DNA of 64,000 bases from Caprella mutica (GCA_947561585.1 CANNZV010000498.1:457907-521906); one strand, 5' to 3'. Shown: positions 1 to 11,350, counted from the first letter of the stretch. Numbers and translations: made by a program. The notes: generated by a model from the letters alone, not told the origin.

Positions 1-1380
1 AGGCGCTGTAATTTGGTAAAAATTCGATGGAGAATTCATGAGCCATTCTTCAGAGGTGGATTTCCAAGGAAGGAAAGCACTTCCAAAGCAAAGAGGTATT
101 TTGGAACTCAAACCAGAGGGCAGTAAACAATTTGTCATGTTCTAGAGGGGAAAAGTGACAGTTAAACTGAATAGGTTGCAAGGGAGATAGAACGAAATAG
201 ATCCTACGTGAAATATTATGTACATTTAAGTACACCCATTGGGTGAGTATAATTTAATTAAGTATTATTGTTATTAACCTGAAAATCAGGGGAAATCACA
301 ATTATATTCTGTTTAATATTATTAATAATGATTAATACCGAGACACGGAAGATCGCCTGATATTTTTACACTAGTATATACGTATATAAATAATCATAAT
401 CATAGTTGCTCTACATTCTTCCAAAGGTACACGAATGTATAAAAACGACATTCCTCAGCAATCTGTTGATAATTCTCTAAAGTGAACACTGACCAATGAC
501 CTTCCCACTAATTAACAACACTATAGTAGATATTGTATTATTTTTTTTATCCTTCGAAGACTTTTGGAACAATTCACATTTACCCCGAGTCACTGGACTT
601 AAACAGATGGAAAATTGCATCAATATATCATTATTTATATAATATGTATATGTTAAATAGTGGAGAGATATCCTCAGACTGTGTAATTTCACCTCCATTA
701 TGAATAACACTCTGTCTGCATTGAATCTTTTTCACTGTTATCAGATATTATCTTCATAATTTTCTTACATGTTCTGCAACATCATTACTGCATCCATTGA
801 TTACATTTCTGTTCTACTCCTTCTTCGCCTTTTTAATTTATTGCTCCCTACAAACTTCATTGAATTGAAGATTCTATTCACTTCAGACAATCATTGACTA
901 ATTAAAAACAATAGTAATGCTTGTTTATTTAATTGAAATAAAAAATAAAGAGAAACAAAGTACCATTTATTTTTCAGCGTCAGATTAGTGTTTCCTATGT
1001 AAGTTGCACAGGAATTAAAAAAAAAACATATAAAAACATATAAAATATATAATATTAAACCAAATATTTTACGTATTTCAGATGCTATTTATTTTTACAA
1101 TATTATGCATAAACTCATTTTCTCGGAGTCTGGATAAGACATTTTACTTAAAATATCAAAGAGAATTTTATGAATATTAATAGAGAAAACAAATCAATCA
1201 TATGCGAGTTGTGATAAGAAATATTTCCGATATCATTTGAAAATAAATTAATTGCATTTCAACTAAATTCAGATAATTGAAAAAAGTTAAAACAACTCAA
1301 TCATTAAATAGTTTCGAAATTTACTGAATATTTTTCACTTGAATTCTGCAACAATCACATTTTAAAACACTTCCCATCGT
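1..1380. other. AT-rich intergenic DNA, nothing recognised
   Basis: No convincing coding sequence, RNA gene or repeat end was seen. The short open frames here have low-complexity AT-driven composition and no family motif. Poly-A/T runs are common, for example near 1018-1040. Confidence 0.6.
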
Positions 1381-1637
1381 GATTCTGTAATTATTTACAT
1401 TAATTTACATATTTATTTCACTGCAATTACTTACATTAATTTACATATTTATTTCACTGTAATTACTTTCATTAATTTACATATTTATTTCACTGTAGTT
1501 ACTTTCATTAATTTACATTTTATTTCACTGTAATTAATTACATTAATTTACATATTTATTTCACTGTAATTACTTACATTAGTTTACATTTTATTTCACT
1601 GTAATTACTTACATTAATTTACATATTTATTTCCCTG
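1381..1637. repeat. 36-bp AT-rich satellite, left segment
   Basis: About seven tandem units beginning TAATTACTTACATT and ending TTATTTCACTG. Some lack one base in the TTTATTT part (35 bp). It is the same array that resumes at 5629. The two parts are separated by the non-LTR element, and the unit phase continues across the insertion. Confidence 0.93.
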
Positions 1638-1775
1638 TATTTTTTTTTTAATTCAAATCCAGAAAAGTTACAAACTTGTGGGACATTAAAATATATACAT
1701 CAATCTAAATTAAAACATGATAAAAATACTAAACTAACTAGAAATAAAAGAACGATGCAGTGGGTTAGCTTAAAA

Positions 1776-3482
1776 TTAATCAATATATTTATTCCTACAG
1801 TATTCTTTAAAAACGGTTTTAAATTTAAAATCTGACATGGGACATTTTAAATTATCGGGTGTATTATTAAAAAGATGAATAGCCCTATGAACAATAAAAT
1901 TTCTTTCTGCTTCAGTTCTAAAATTAGGTACATTAAAATGGGTAGATCTGGTTTGGTATGAGTGAGTAGGAATATATTCTCTAAAATAGGTATTGAAAAT
2001 GTCAGTATTAAAAAATAAGGCATTGCGAAAGAATTTCAATAAAAAATAATCATAAGCATCGTCAAATTTCAGTAAATTTAAATTCCTATATATATCGTTA
2101 TTTGACATGTAAAACCTACAATTAAAATATCTTTTTACATTTAAAATAATTCTCAAAATACTGTTTAAAATAGTTCTCAATGGGTGGAGCAGAGAGTTAA
2201 AAGATTTTCCATATACTATAATAGATTGGATAAAAAGGGAGTAGGCGAGGGAATTGTACATTAAAACTAAGGATTTTCTATTAAAATAAGGGGCTGCTGC
2301 ATATAAAACACCTTTAACCTGACTAAGTTTATTACATAAAAATGACATGTGTTCTTTAAAAGTAAGTCTATCGTCAATAAAAATGCCCAGATATTTATAA
2401 TGATGAACATGTTCTAAAATTTCATTGTTAAAATATATTTCAGGGAGGGTTAATTGTTTACGGGGATTAAAAATCATTATTTTAGTTTTCGAAATGTTAG
2501 GGGTGAGTTTATTAAAATCCAGCCATTGAGATAATTCCCTAATAAAAGAATTTAATTTTAAAACAAGACTATCTAAACATTTATCCCTACAATAAAAAAC
2601 TGCATCGTCCGCAAATAAAGTACAATTAAAACCTATATCCTTACCTACGTTACATACATCATTAAAATACAAATTGAATAAAATCGGGCTTAAAATGGCT
2701 CCTTGGTACAAACCAATATTAAGTGTAGTACAGTCTGAGGTAAAATCGTTTATTTGAACATATTGCCGTCTGTTGCTAAGATAACTAGATAAAACTTTAT
2801 TAAAATTGTCCCTAATGCCATAGTGGTGGAGTTTTTTCATTAAAATGTTCACGTCTACCGTGTCAAATGCCTTTTTCAGGTCTAAAAATAATGCTATACA
2901 GTATTTTTTTTCATTAAAAGATTTTAAAACATAATGTGAAAGATTTAAAATTGCATGAGTTGTAGTGACTTTCTTTCTAAAACCAAATTGACAATTGTTT
3001 AAAATTTTATTACTATTAGTAAAAATATCAAGTCGAGTATTTAGAATTTTCTCAAAGATTTTCGATAAAATGGGTATAGTGGATATAGGTCTAAAATTAT
3101 TAACATCTTCTTTAAAACCAGATTTAAAAATGGGCACAACTCTAGCAATTTTAAAAGGGTCTGGATATATACCTGCTAAAATACTACAATTAAAAATTCT
3201 ACCTAGAGGTTGACAAATAAAATCTAATATTTTTATTAAAAGAAAAGGTGGTATTTCATTTTTATGGCTAGTTTTATTCTTAAAAGATAAAATGACATCT
3301 CTGACCTCGGCAATACTAATTTCAGTTATTTCTATTGAGTTAAAATTACTGGGAGTAGATAAATTAAAAGGGATATTGTGACTAGGCATTCTGCTTGACA
3401 GAGTTTGGGCTATTGAGCTAAAATGATTGTTAAAATGGTCACAGAGTTCTTTTCCTGATAAAATTCTATCTAAATGTTTCAC
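1776..3482 (-). CDS. Non-LTR ORF2, reverse transcriptase part
   Basis: An open frame of about 568 aa. It has no ATG at its start (first codon GTG) and extends upstream in frame to the T-run, so it is the continuation of ORF2. RT blocks in order: ARVVPIFKSG and FRPISTIPILSKIFEK; QFGFRKKVTTTHAI; the first catalytic Asp in FLDLKKAFDTVD; YQGAILSPILFNLYFNDV; the catalytic pair in FADDAVFYC; the N..KT motif in PNISKTKIMIF; YKYLGIFID. A C-terminal region with YQTRSTHFNVP and FRTEAERN follows, typical of CR1/Jockey-type elements. All three catalytic Asp are present. The usual PQG of block 4 reads YQG. No RNase H domain is visible. Confidence 0.92.
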   Translation of the reverse strand: MKHLDRILSGKELCDHFNNHFSSIAQTLSSRMPSHNIPFNLSTPSNFNSIEITEISIAEVRDVILSFKNKTSHKNEIPPFLLIKILDFICQPLGRIFNCSILAGIYPDPFKIARVVPIFKSGFKEDVNNFRPISTIPILSKIFEKILNTRLDIFTNSNKILNNCQFGFRKKVTTTHAILNLSHYVLKSFNEKKYCIALFLDLKKAFDTVDVNILMKKLHHYGIRDNFNKVLSSYLSNRRQYVQINDFTSDCTTLNIGLYQGAILSPILFNLYFNDVCNVGKDIGFNCTLFADDAVFYCRDKCLDSLVLKLNSFIRELSQWLDFNKLTPNISKTKIMIFNPRKQLTLPEIYFNNEILEHVHHYKYLGIFIDDRLTFKEHMSFLCNKLSQVKGVLYAAAPYFNRKSLVLMYNSLAYSLFIQSIIVYGKSFNSLLHPLRTILNSILRIILNVKRYFNCRFYMSNNDIYRNLNLLKFDDAYDYFLLKFFRNALFFNTDIFNTYFREYIPTHSYQTRSTHFNVPNFRTEAERNFIVHRAIHLFNNTPDNLKCPMSDFKFKTVFKEYCRNKYID

Positions 3483-4585
3483 TTTAAAATCTGTTTGTTT
3501 TTTATTGCGATTAAAAAAAAATTGTTAATAAAACTCCAGGTTTCTTTAAGATTTTCATATTTCAACAGTTCAGTTTGATAAAAAAGATTCTTTGATTTTC
3601 TTAAAATGTCAGTCAGTTTATTTCTAAAATATGTATAAGAACGTTTTAAAATCAATCCTAGCCTTGCTAATTTCGCTAGCTTACATTTTTTATGTATTAA
3701 AAACTTTAAGTCAGGGGTCATCCAAGCAGATTTTTTAAAATTACGGTTACCAGATTCGGATTTAAAATTCCTATAAGTAAAATTCTGCTTAGTTTGTTCG
3801 ATTGCAGTTTTAAAATGGAATAAAATAGGCCTATGGTCAGAGATGTCGCATTCGACAACGGCAGACTGTAAATTGTTATGAGGGATAAAATTCATCCAAA
3901 TATGATCAATTACAGTTCCATTAAAAATATTTTCATCGTTAGAGTACCTTGTTGGTTTGTCTATTAATGGGTAAAAGTTATATCCTGCCATTGTGTTAGT
4001 AAAATTGTTAATCGTAAAAGAGTTTGAGGGATTTAAAATACTAATATTAAAATCTCCACATATGACAGTATTAAAAGATGCAACAGACGGTAGAAAAGAG
4101 TCAACTAGAAAATCATTAAAATTAGTAATTGGTGATGAGGGTGGCCTATAAAATCCAGTGAGGTTAAATTTCAGGTTTTTGTTACTAATTGACAAAGATA
4201 AAACTTCAAGGTTGTCATTTATAAAAGTGGAGTCAGGTAAAATTTGTGCGTTAAAATGGTTTCTCACATAGATACATATACCACCCCCATGTCTATTTCT
4301 ATATAAATTGAATTTATTAAAATCAGGCAAGTTAAAACAATGATCAAAATTTTCCTCAAGCCAAATTTCAGTTAAAACTATAATGTCGAAATGGATTCTA
4401 TTGTTAAATGATAAAAATGCCTCTAGTTTTGGGAAATTTCTCCTACAGCTCCTTATATTAACGCAAAGTAGACTAAAAGATTGGGGTGGTAAATGCAGTT
4501 CTTTGTAACTGTCTAGATCTAGACTATTGCAATGTATTATAGGGTAGTTTTCATTGTTATCAAATAAAATTTGGTTCTGATGCAT
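3479..4585 (-). CDS. Non-LTR ORF2, N-terminal endonuclease part
   Basis: 368 aa, start ATG at 4585. This is an exonuclease-endonuclease-phosphatase domain: NIRSCRRNF near residue 44, the catalytic-Glu motif IIVLTEIWL, GGGICIYVRN, GFYRPPSSP, VICGDFNI, TVIDHIW and the terminal catalytic motif ISDHRPILF. All active-site signatures of the family are present, so it may still nick target DNA to prime reverse transcription. The frame ends shortly after a nine-T run (3521-3513 on the sense strand), where the RT frame takes over. In related elements endonuclease and RT are one polypeptide. Confidence 0.9.
   Translation of the reverse strand: MHQNQILFDNNENYPIIHCNSLDLDSYKELHLPPQSFSLLCVNIRSCRRNFPKLEAFLSFNNRIHFDIIVLTEIWLEENFDHCFNLPDFNKFNLYRNRHGGGICIYVRNHFNAQILPDSTFINDNLEVLSLSISNKNLKFNLTGFYRPPSSPITNFNDFLVDSFLPSVASFNTVICGDFNISILNPSNSFTINNFTNTMAGYNFYPLIDKPTRYSNDENIFNGTVIDHIWMNFIPHNNLQSAVVECDISDHRPILFHFKTAIEQTKQNFTYRNFKSESGNRNFKKSAWMTPDLKFLIHKKCKLAKLARLGLILKRSYTYFRNKLTDILRKSKNLFYQTELLKYENLKETWSFINNFFLIAIKNKQILK
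3511..3526 (-). other. Frame change at a slippery T-run inside ORF2
   Basis: On the sense strand the endonuclease frame reads AAC AAT TTT TTT TTA ATC and soon stops. The RT frame continues if one base is re-read here. The zero-frame heptamer T TTT TTA (3518-3512) matches the U UUU UUA class of -1 frameshift sites, and a -1 shift lands exactly in the RT frame (AAT CGC AAT). A one-base deletion in the homopolymer, or an assembly error, explains it equally well. Confidence 0.75.
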
Positions 4586-4589
4586 TTTT

Positions 4590-5540
4590 CTATGTTGAAG
4601 AATTAATTTGGCTTTCGGAGTTAAGAACAGTAAAATTAAAATGATTAAAATTAGCAGTGGTATTTATGTAATGGAACTTGTCACTTCCTTCAACTTTTGT
4701 ACAAATATTGCCGTTAAAAGTATATACAGATTTTATTTTTGTATTAAGATTTTTTAGTTGTTTGAGATTAAAAAATAAAAGTGCCCTAGTTTTAGTTAAA
4801 TATTCACTAATATAAAAATTTGCTGGTTTATCAGTTTTGAATTTTTTGAGCAGGCCAAACTTACATTGCCGGTCTCTCACCGTAACCTTCAAATGTTTCT
4901 TCTCCCTCCCAACCGCCTTCACACTAACTACGCTCTCCCCAGTCAATCCACCTTCCACAGTCCTTAACAGTTCCACTACGCTTTCCCTAGCGTCAGTTAC
5001 CTCTTTTCTCTGGATTCTGCCTGCCAACTCTGCGATCTTCTCTCCGTCCAGTTTCACGACTTTTTCGAGAGAAGCCTGCTCTATCCAATCAAGCTTTGCA
5101 GTGATTTTGTCTATGTTAGGTTCTCTGGGTTGGGTTTTGGTTGCTACTTTTGACACTATTTCACTAAATAGAGGCTGGTTGGAAGTCTGTCTACTATAAG
5201 AAGTCCCTTGTAGTGTAGAGAGCTGTTTGCTCAGCTCTCTACTCCTATTATCTATGGATGATAATTTATGTAAGAGAGTATTTTGAAACTCTACTATTGA
5301 AGAGAGAGTAGCTTGAATTGGGTCTGATGTTTGAGCTTGGTTGTGGTTTGGTGAACTATTTTTCTTTGGTCTTCCTACTTTTTTCACTGTAACTGGTTGA
5401 TAGCTTCTTAGGTTTTTCACAGCTGCTGCTATTTTGTCTGCCTCGGATCTCAAACCATCCAATTCCGTGGTACACTCCGATTCACTCTCAATATCCTCGT
5501 CGAATGTATCGAGACTATCGATACTATCCGAGCGAGACAT
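4590..5540 (-). CDS. Non-LTR ORF1 nucleic-acid-binding protein
   Basis: A protein of about 316 aa, taking the ATG at 5540 (MSRSDSID). A longer frame would need a TTG start. In order: an acidic, Ser/Asp-rich N-terminus; a basic AT-hook-like segment (VGRPKK) near residue 60; a heptad-like stretch around residues 80-115 (FQNTLLHKLSSIDNRSRELS) that suggests a coiled coil; then a Lys/Arg-rich C-terminal half compatible with an RRM-like fold. ORF1 proteins of this group bind and chaperone the element RNA. No CCHC zinc knuckle is visible. Its stop codon lies 4 nt before the ORF2 ATG, which suggests termination-reinitiation coupling (inference). Confidence 0.82.
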   Translation of the reverse strand: MSRSDSIDSLDTFDEDIESESECTTELDGLRSEADKIAAAVKNLRSYQPVTVKKVGRPKKNSSPNHNQAQTSDPIQATLSSIVEFQNTLLHKLSSIDNRSRELSKQLSTLQGTSYSRQTSNQPLFSEIVSKVATKTQPREPNIDKITAKLDWIEQASLEKVVKLDGEKIAELAGRIQRKEVTDARESVVELLRTVEGGLTGESVVSVKAVGREKKHLKVTVRDRQCKFGLLKKFKTDKPANFYISEYLTKTRALLFFNLKQLKNLNTKIKSVYTFNGNICTKVEGSDKFHYINTTANFNHFNFTVLNSESQINSST

Positions 5541-5628
5541 GATATTGAACAAGTGGTTTATCAAATAATATTAACTTTCTTGAGCTTCCACGACACCACA
5601 CGTCTTGACAGTGTGACAGATGAGGTTA

Positions 5629-8365
5629 TAATTACTTACATTAATTTACATATTTATTTCACTGTAATTACTTACATTAATTTACATATTTATTTCACTG
5701 TAATTACTTACATTAATTTACATATTTATTTCACTGTAATTACTTACATTAATTTACATATTTATTTCCCTGTAATTACTTACATTAATTTACATATTTA
5801 TTTCACTGTAATTACTTACATTAGTTTACATTTTATTTCACTGTAATTACTTACATTAATTTACATATTTATTTCACTGTAATTACTTACATTAATTTAC
5901 ATATTTATTTCACTGTAATTATTTAAATTAATTTAGATATTTATTTCACTGTAATTACTTACATTAATTTACATATTTATTTCACTGTAATTACTTACAT
6001 TAATTTAGATATTTATTTCACCGTAATTACTTACATTAATTTACATATTTATTTCACTGTAATTACTTACATTAATTTAGATATTTATTTCACCGTAATT
6101 ACTTACATTAATTTACATATTTATTTCACTGTAATTACTTACATTAATTTACGTATTTATTTCACTGTAATTACTTACATTAATTTACATATTTATTTCC
6201 CTGTAATTACTTACATTAATTTACATATTTATTTCACTGTAATTACTTACATTAATTTACATATTTATTTCACTGTAATTACTTACATTAATTTACATAT
6301 TTATTTCACTGTAATTACTTACATTAATTTACATATTTATTTCACTGTAATTACTTACATTAAATTACATATTTATTTCACTGTAATTAATTACATTAAT
6401 TTACATATTTATTTCACTGTAATTACTTACATTAAATTACATATTTATTTCACTGTAATTAATTACATTAATTTACATATTTATTTCACTGTAATTACTT
6501 ACATTAGTTTACATTTTATTTCACTGTAATTACTTACATTAATTTACATATTTATTTCCCGGTAATTACTTACATTAATTTACATATTTATTTCACTGTA
6601 ATTACTTACATTAATTTACATATTTATTTCCCTGTAATTATTTACATTAATTTACATATTTATTTCACTGTAATTACTTACATTAGTTTACATTTTATTT
6701 CACTGTAATTACTTACATTAATTTACATATTTATTTCACTGTAATTACTTACATTAATTTACATATTTATTTCACTGTAATTACTTACATTAATTTACAT
6801 TTTATTTCACTGTAATTATTTACATTAATTTACATATTTATTTCACTGTAATTACTTACATTAATTTACATATTTATTTCACTGTAATTACTTACATTAA
6901 TTTACATTTTATTTCACTGTAATTATTTACATTAATTTAGATATTTATTTCACTGTAATTACTTACATTAATTACATATTTATTTCACTGTAATTACTTA
7001 CATTAATTTAGATATTTATTTCACCGTAATTACTTACATTAATTTACATATTTATTTCACTGTAATTACTTACATTAATTTAGATATTTATTTCACCGTA
7101 ATTACTTACATTAATTTACATATTTATTTCACTGTAATCACTTACATTAATTTACGTATTTATTTCACTGTAATTACTTACATTAATTTACATATTTATT
7201 TCCCTGTAATTACTTACATTAATTTACATATATATTTCCCTGTAATTACTTACATTAATTTACATATTTATTTCACTGTAATTACTTACATTAATTTACG
7301 TATTTATTTCACTGTAATTACTTACATTAATTTACATATTTATTTCCCTGTAATTACTTACATTAATTTACATATATATTTCCCTGTAATTACTTACATT
7401 AATTTACATATTTATTTCCCTGTAATTACTTACATTAATTTACATATTTATTTCCCTGTAATTACTTACATTAATTTACATATTTATAACACTGTAATTA
7501 CTTACATTAATTTACATATTTATTTCCCTGTAATTACTTACATTAATTTACATATTTATTTCACTGTAATTACTTACATTAATTTACATATTTATTTCCC
7601 TGTAATTACTTACATTAATTTACATATATATTTCCCTGTAATTACTTACATTAATTTACATATTTATTTCACTGTAATTACTTACATTAATTTACATATT
7701 TATTTCACTGTAATTACTTACATTAATTTACATATTTATTTCACTGTAATTACTTACATTAATTTACATATTTATTTCCCTGTAATTACTTACATTAATT
7801 TACATATTTATTTCACTGTAATTACTTACATTAATTTACATATTTATTTCACTGTAATTACTTACATTAATTTACATATATATTTCCCTGTAATTACTTT
7901 CATTAATTTACATATTTATTTCACTGTAATTACTTACATTAATTTACATATTTATTTCCCTGTAATTACTTACATTAATTTACATATATATTTCCCTGTA
8001 ATTACTTACATTAATTTACATATTTATTTCCCTGTAATTACTTACATTAATTTACATATTTATTTCACTGTAATTACTTACATTAATTTGCATATTTATT
8101 TCCCAGTAATTACTTACATTAATTTACATATTTATTTCACTGTAATTACTTACATTAATTTACATATTTATTTCACTTTAATTACTTACATTAATTTACA
8201 TATATATTTCACTGTAATTACTTACATTAATTTACATATTTATTTCACTGTAATTACTTACATTAATTTACATATTTATTTCACTGTAATTACTTACATT
8301 TATTTGCATATTTATTTCCCTGTAATTACTTACATTAATTTACATATTTATTTAACTGTAGGTAA
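5629..8365. repeat. 36-bp AT-rich satellite, main array
   Basis: About 75 tandem 36-bp units with recurring variants: CACTG versus CCCTG versus CACCG ends, TATTTATT versus TATATATT, TAGATATT, TACGTATT, and 35-bp units lacking one T. Variants recur in blocks, for example TAGAT at 6006 and 7009 and TACGT at 6150 and 7153, giving a higher-order period of about 1003 bp. Since 36 is divisible by 3, the array yields apparent ORFs with a 12-residue repeat. These are not genes. Confidence 0.96.
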
Positions 8366-9095
8366 TGTATATTTGTTGACACTGAAAAAGTAAATGAAAA
8401 ACTATTAGTAAATTCCGGAGATTTCATATTTTTTAATATTTTTAATTATTTGAACGGAAGACTTCACTAAAAAATTGAATACTAAAAAATATTTTGTCTG
8501 AATTGCCTTATTAATTTTCTAGGGGATATTACATAAGTAATATAAACTAAATAAATATTTATTTCCTTCAATAAATTTAATTATTTTGGATGTAAATTCT
8601 ATAGTCTAATCATCTAATAATCTACTTATAATTATATTAAATTGATGAATTTACTTAAATTACATTTTTACTTCTTCTAAAGAATAAAACAAAAGGAAAT
8701 TTGCTCCAAAATAAATATCAATAATTACAATCAGCATATTTATTAATATATTTAAGTAGTGTCCTCATGATATAAAATATAGTTAGTAAATAAATCATAA
8801 TTAGATGGATAACCTTTAGTTGTATTCATATTCCTTATTTAGTATTATCATAGTAATGAAAAGGTATTATTCTAATTTAGGTATGATCCGCTGAATTTTT
8901 TAATTTGATTTGATGAGAAAATGGCTTTGCACAAATGGTAAGAAGACGGACAATAGCTAAGAAATTAAATATACTAAATTTTAAATATACTGTTGAATGA
9001 ACAGATTAATGATTGAAATCAAACAAATCATTTATACAAATCATTCAGACAAATATTCATCAGATCATACCTAATTTAGAATAAATCTCCTTCAT
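8366..9095. other. AT-rich DNA, no feature
   Basis: Very AT-rich sequence without motif-bearing ORFs or obvious repeat ends. Confidence 0.5.
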
Positions 9096-9400
9096 TACAC
9101 TTGGGATCAACAGGACACACTTAGGATCAAGAGGACACACTTAGGATCAAGAGGACACACTTAGGATCAAGAGGACACACTTAGGATCAAGAGGACACAC
9201 TTAGGATCAAGAGGACACACTTAGGATCAAGAGGATACACTTAGGATCAAGAGGACACACTTAGGATCAAGAGGACACACTTAGGATCAATAGGGCACAC
9301 TTAGGATCAAGAGGACACACATATGCATCAAGAGGACACAAATATGCATCAAGAGGACACACATATAGCAACAAGTAGCACATAAGAATAGAGGACATAC
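9096..9400. repeat. 20-bp minisatellite
   Basis: About eleven nearly identical 20-bp units with core TTAGGATCAAGAGGACACAC, followed by about four decayed units in which TTAGGATC becomes TATGCATC or similar. The unit contains TTAGG, but the spacing excludes a telomeric array. Confidence 0.95.
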
Positions 9401-9675
9401 ATAGAAACAAGAAGATAATTGAAAACAATTAAACACATTTGATTTTGTTACAGATATATGGAAAGTAGAATTATTCTACAGGAACAATGTAGTCAGTGAT
9501 AGCTATAGGTAGTAACAAAAAACAAATTCCAATTTTTTGTCTCATATTTTAATATTTAATAGATTAATTATTATTAATAAACTATAGGATAGATAGCTGA
9601 AATAGAAAGACGGTATCCAACATACAACTATTGGTAATAAAATTAATTGTCAGGTCGAGGTTTTCCACTCTTCTC

Positions 9676-9707
9676 CTGATGATGAATAGAAATCTTTCTA
9701 TTCGAAA
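9676..9707 (+). ncRNA. Hammerhead-ribozyme-like hairpin
   Basis: CTGATGA (9676-9682), one unpaired T, a stem GAATAGA / TCTATTC, then GAAA (9704-9707). This has the layout of a hammerhead core (CUGANGA, helix II, GAAA). The extra T before helix II departs from the canonical geometry, and I could not find convincing helix I. A very similar motif sits at the end of the Penelope-like element at 63688. It may be a degenerate ribozyme or an old retroelement end. Confidence 0.4.
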
Positions 9708-11019
9708 GCTTGAAACCAAAAATAACTTCAACGTTGAGTTTAAATAACCTATGATAATTTATATTCTATGACCAAGGTATTCCATTACCCAAAATGAATC
9801 AAAAGCGTTATTATTCTGTAAATGGCAAATGCGGTTTATAATGGTAAAACGGCTAGAATATTTACTATCAAACGCCAACCGAAAATCAAGTGGCCACCAT
9901 TGTTGAATCTCTTCAAATACCTTGCCATTTACATACTAAGAGAATAAAGTTGATGAGGCGTTCCGAAGAGACAGCACTCAGGCCAACATTTGGGCCTTAT
10001 GTTTTTAATCCCCACCTTAACCTACTCTCAGTCTGGCCAGTAACCAGAACATGTTTCCCACTGAGTCAGCACGTTATACGCGAACTCACAACCTCACTCA
10101 TGTGAGGCGAGCAGCATTTACATGATATGTTTGATATCTTGAAAGAATCAATGACAAGATGAGTAAAAAAGTTGCTTTGAACTTAAAGAGGATTCAGGTG
10201 AAGTTTTTTTTATCAAGCATTTGGAATTAAGTTTTCTCGTGGTAAAAGATTACAATAAAATCTGTTAAATTGTTTTTTAAAAATATTACCATTATCCCCG
10301 TATGAATTACAAGTTGAGCTAAGAAGCTGCGATAGTGCGTTCAAATTACTTTCACTAAGAGTGAAATATATAGTCAAATCACATGTGGTTTCAGTGGGCA
10401 GCGTTAACAAAGTTATAGTGGTGTCATAAATGATCAAGATAGAAATTTAGTCGAGGTGGATACTCAAAGGGTATATTGGATAACGAAGATTTTTTAGTAA
10501 TGTACGAACCAAATGTATACAGAGTAGACTGAGCTGTCATAGAAGAATTCAAATGAACATAGTATTGTTTGCGGTCCCAGTTGTTGTAGAGATGTGTCTT
10601 CCATAAGTCAGTCCTGTATATCTGTGTTGTTGTTTTAATTCAGTTGTTGTATTATATCATCTAATGGATTTGGTTGCTGTAGGGAGGGATGAGTTTCAGA
10701 AATCAGTAGTTTCTGGAGATACTGCGCTATGGGTTGAAACTATATCTCCAGATGGGTTGAAACTCTACCAAGATAAACTCGCTGAAATTCAAAGGCCCTA
10801 TTACTTTTTTCTACATATTATAACACACAGACAGAAATGTGTTCAGTCATTAGCGAAAAGACACCGACGGAAAAGTCCTGTAAACAACTTTGGTAGAGAC
10901 AATTTCAGCAGACGAATGGATATTTGGTTAAGTCTGTCAAAGGCAGCGATGAAAAAAAAACCTTCTTGAAGTTATCGAAAGAAGAGCAAAGTTTTCATTT
11001 GGTGTCATTATGTGATTTA
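9708..11019. other. Unassigned region with one weak ORF
   Basis: No clear gene. The frame at 10664-10969 (+) encodes 101 aa starting MDLVAVGRDEFQKS with a basic C-terminus. It sits immediately upstream of the RTE-like repeat tail and could be a remnant of that element's protein, but it has no motif I recognise. Confidence 0.3.
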
Positions 11020-11350
11020 ATTTCGTCCCATCAAATTTCATGCAATATGGTTCAATATTTTTGAGCTATAAGTGACCTTGACCTTTGGTCAGATCGCTCC
11101 CCAAATCCTACCAGCAGGTTACTGGACATTGACCAATCGTTTCACCAAATTTCATGCAAAATGGTTCAATACTTTCGAGTTATAAATGGCCTTGACCTTT
11201 GATCAGATCGCTCCCCAAATCCTACCAGCAGGTTACTGGACATTGACCAATCGCTTCACCAAATTTCAGGCAATTTGGTTGAACTCTTTTTCTGTTATGC
11301 GAATAACAACATGATAAATAAATATATGCCGTCTATAATATAACCTTTCC
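11020..11350 (+). repeat. RTE-like retroelement tail with 113-115 bp tandem units
   Basis: The phrase CAAATTTCATGCAA recurs at 11032 and 11145, with a variant at 11260, each followed by GGTTCAAT or similar. The intervening segment with TGACCTTGACCTTT and CCTACCAGCAGGTTACTGG is duplicated. 'Caaatttcatg..aat.ggttcaat' phrases are common in 3' regions of RTE/BovB-type LINEs, so this is probably such a tail. The family assignment is from memory of the phrase only. Confidence 0.45.

Larger units (their letters stand above)
1638..5628 (-). mobile_element. Jockey/CR1-group non-LTR retrotransposon inserted in satellite
   Basis: A nearly full-length LINE of about 4 kb on the minus strand. Its 3' end is the poly-T run at about 1639-1650 (poly-A on the sense strand). 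Its 5' end is at about 5628, roughly 90 nt upstream of ORF1. It carries ORF1, an apurinic-type endonuclease and a reverse transcriptase in the usual order. The left flank ends CCCTGTA and the right flank resumes TAATTAC, so the target duplication is at most about 2 bp (TA). The only break in its proteins is one frame change between endonuclease and RT, so the insertion looks recent. The clade is inferred from domain order and motifs; assigning Jockey, CR1 or a relative needs a phylogeny. Confidence 0.93.

Noticed and set aside
4837..5199. 120-aa plus-strand ORF
   Set aside because: Shadow of the well-supported minus-strand ORF1 of the non-LTR element.
5553..5846. 97-aa ORF with a 12-residue repeat in the satellite
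   Set aside because: It is the translation of a 36-bp AT-rich array. It breaks at every 35-bp unit and has no gene context. The same holds for 8088-8393.
1381..8365. CRISPR-like repeat array
   Set aside because: Units are contiguous with no unique spacers, in a eukaryotic genome.
9096..9400. Possible telomeric TTAGG array
   Set aside because: TTAGG occurs only once per 20-bp unit, so this is an ordinary minisatellite.
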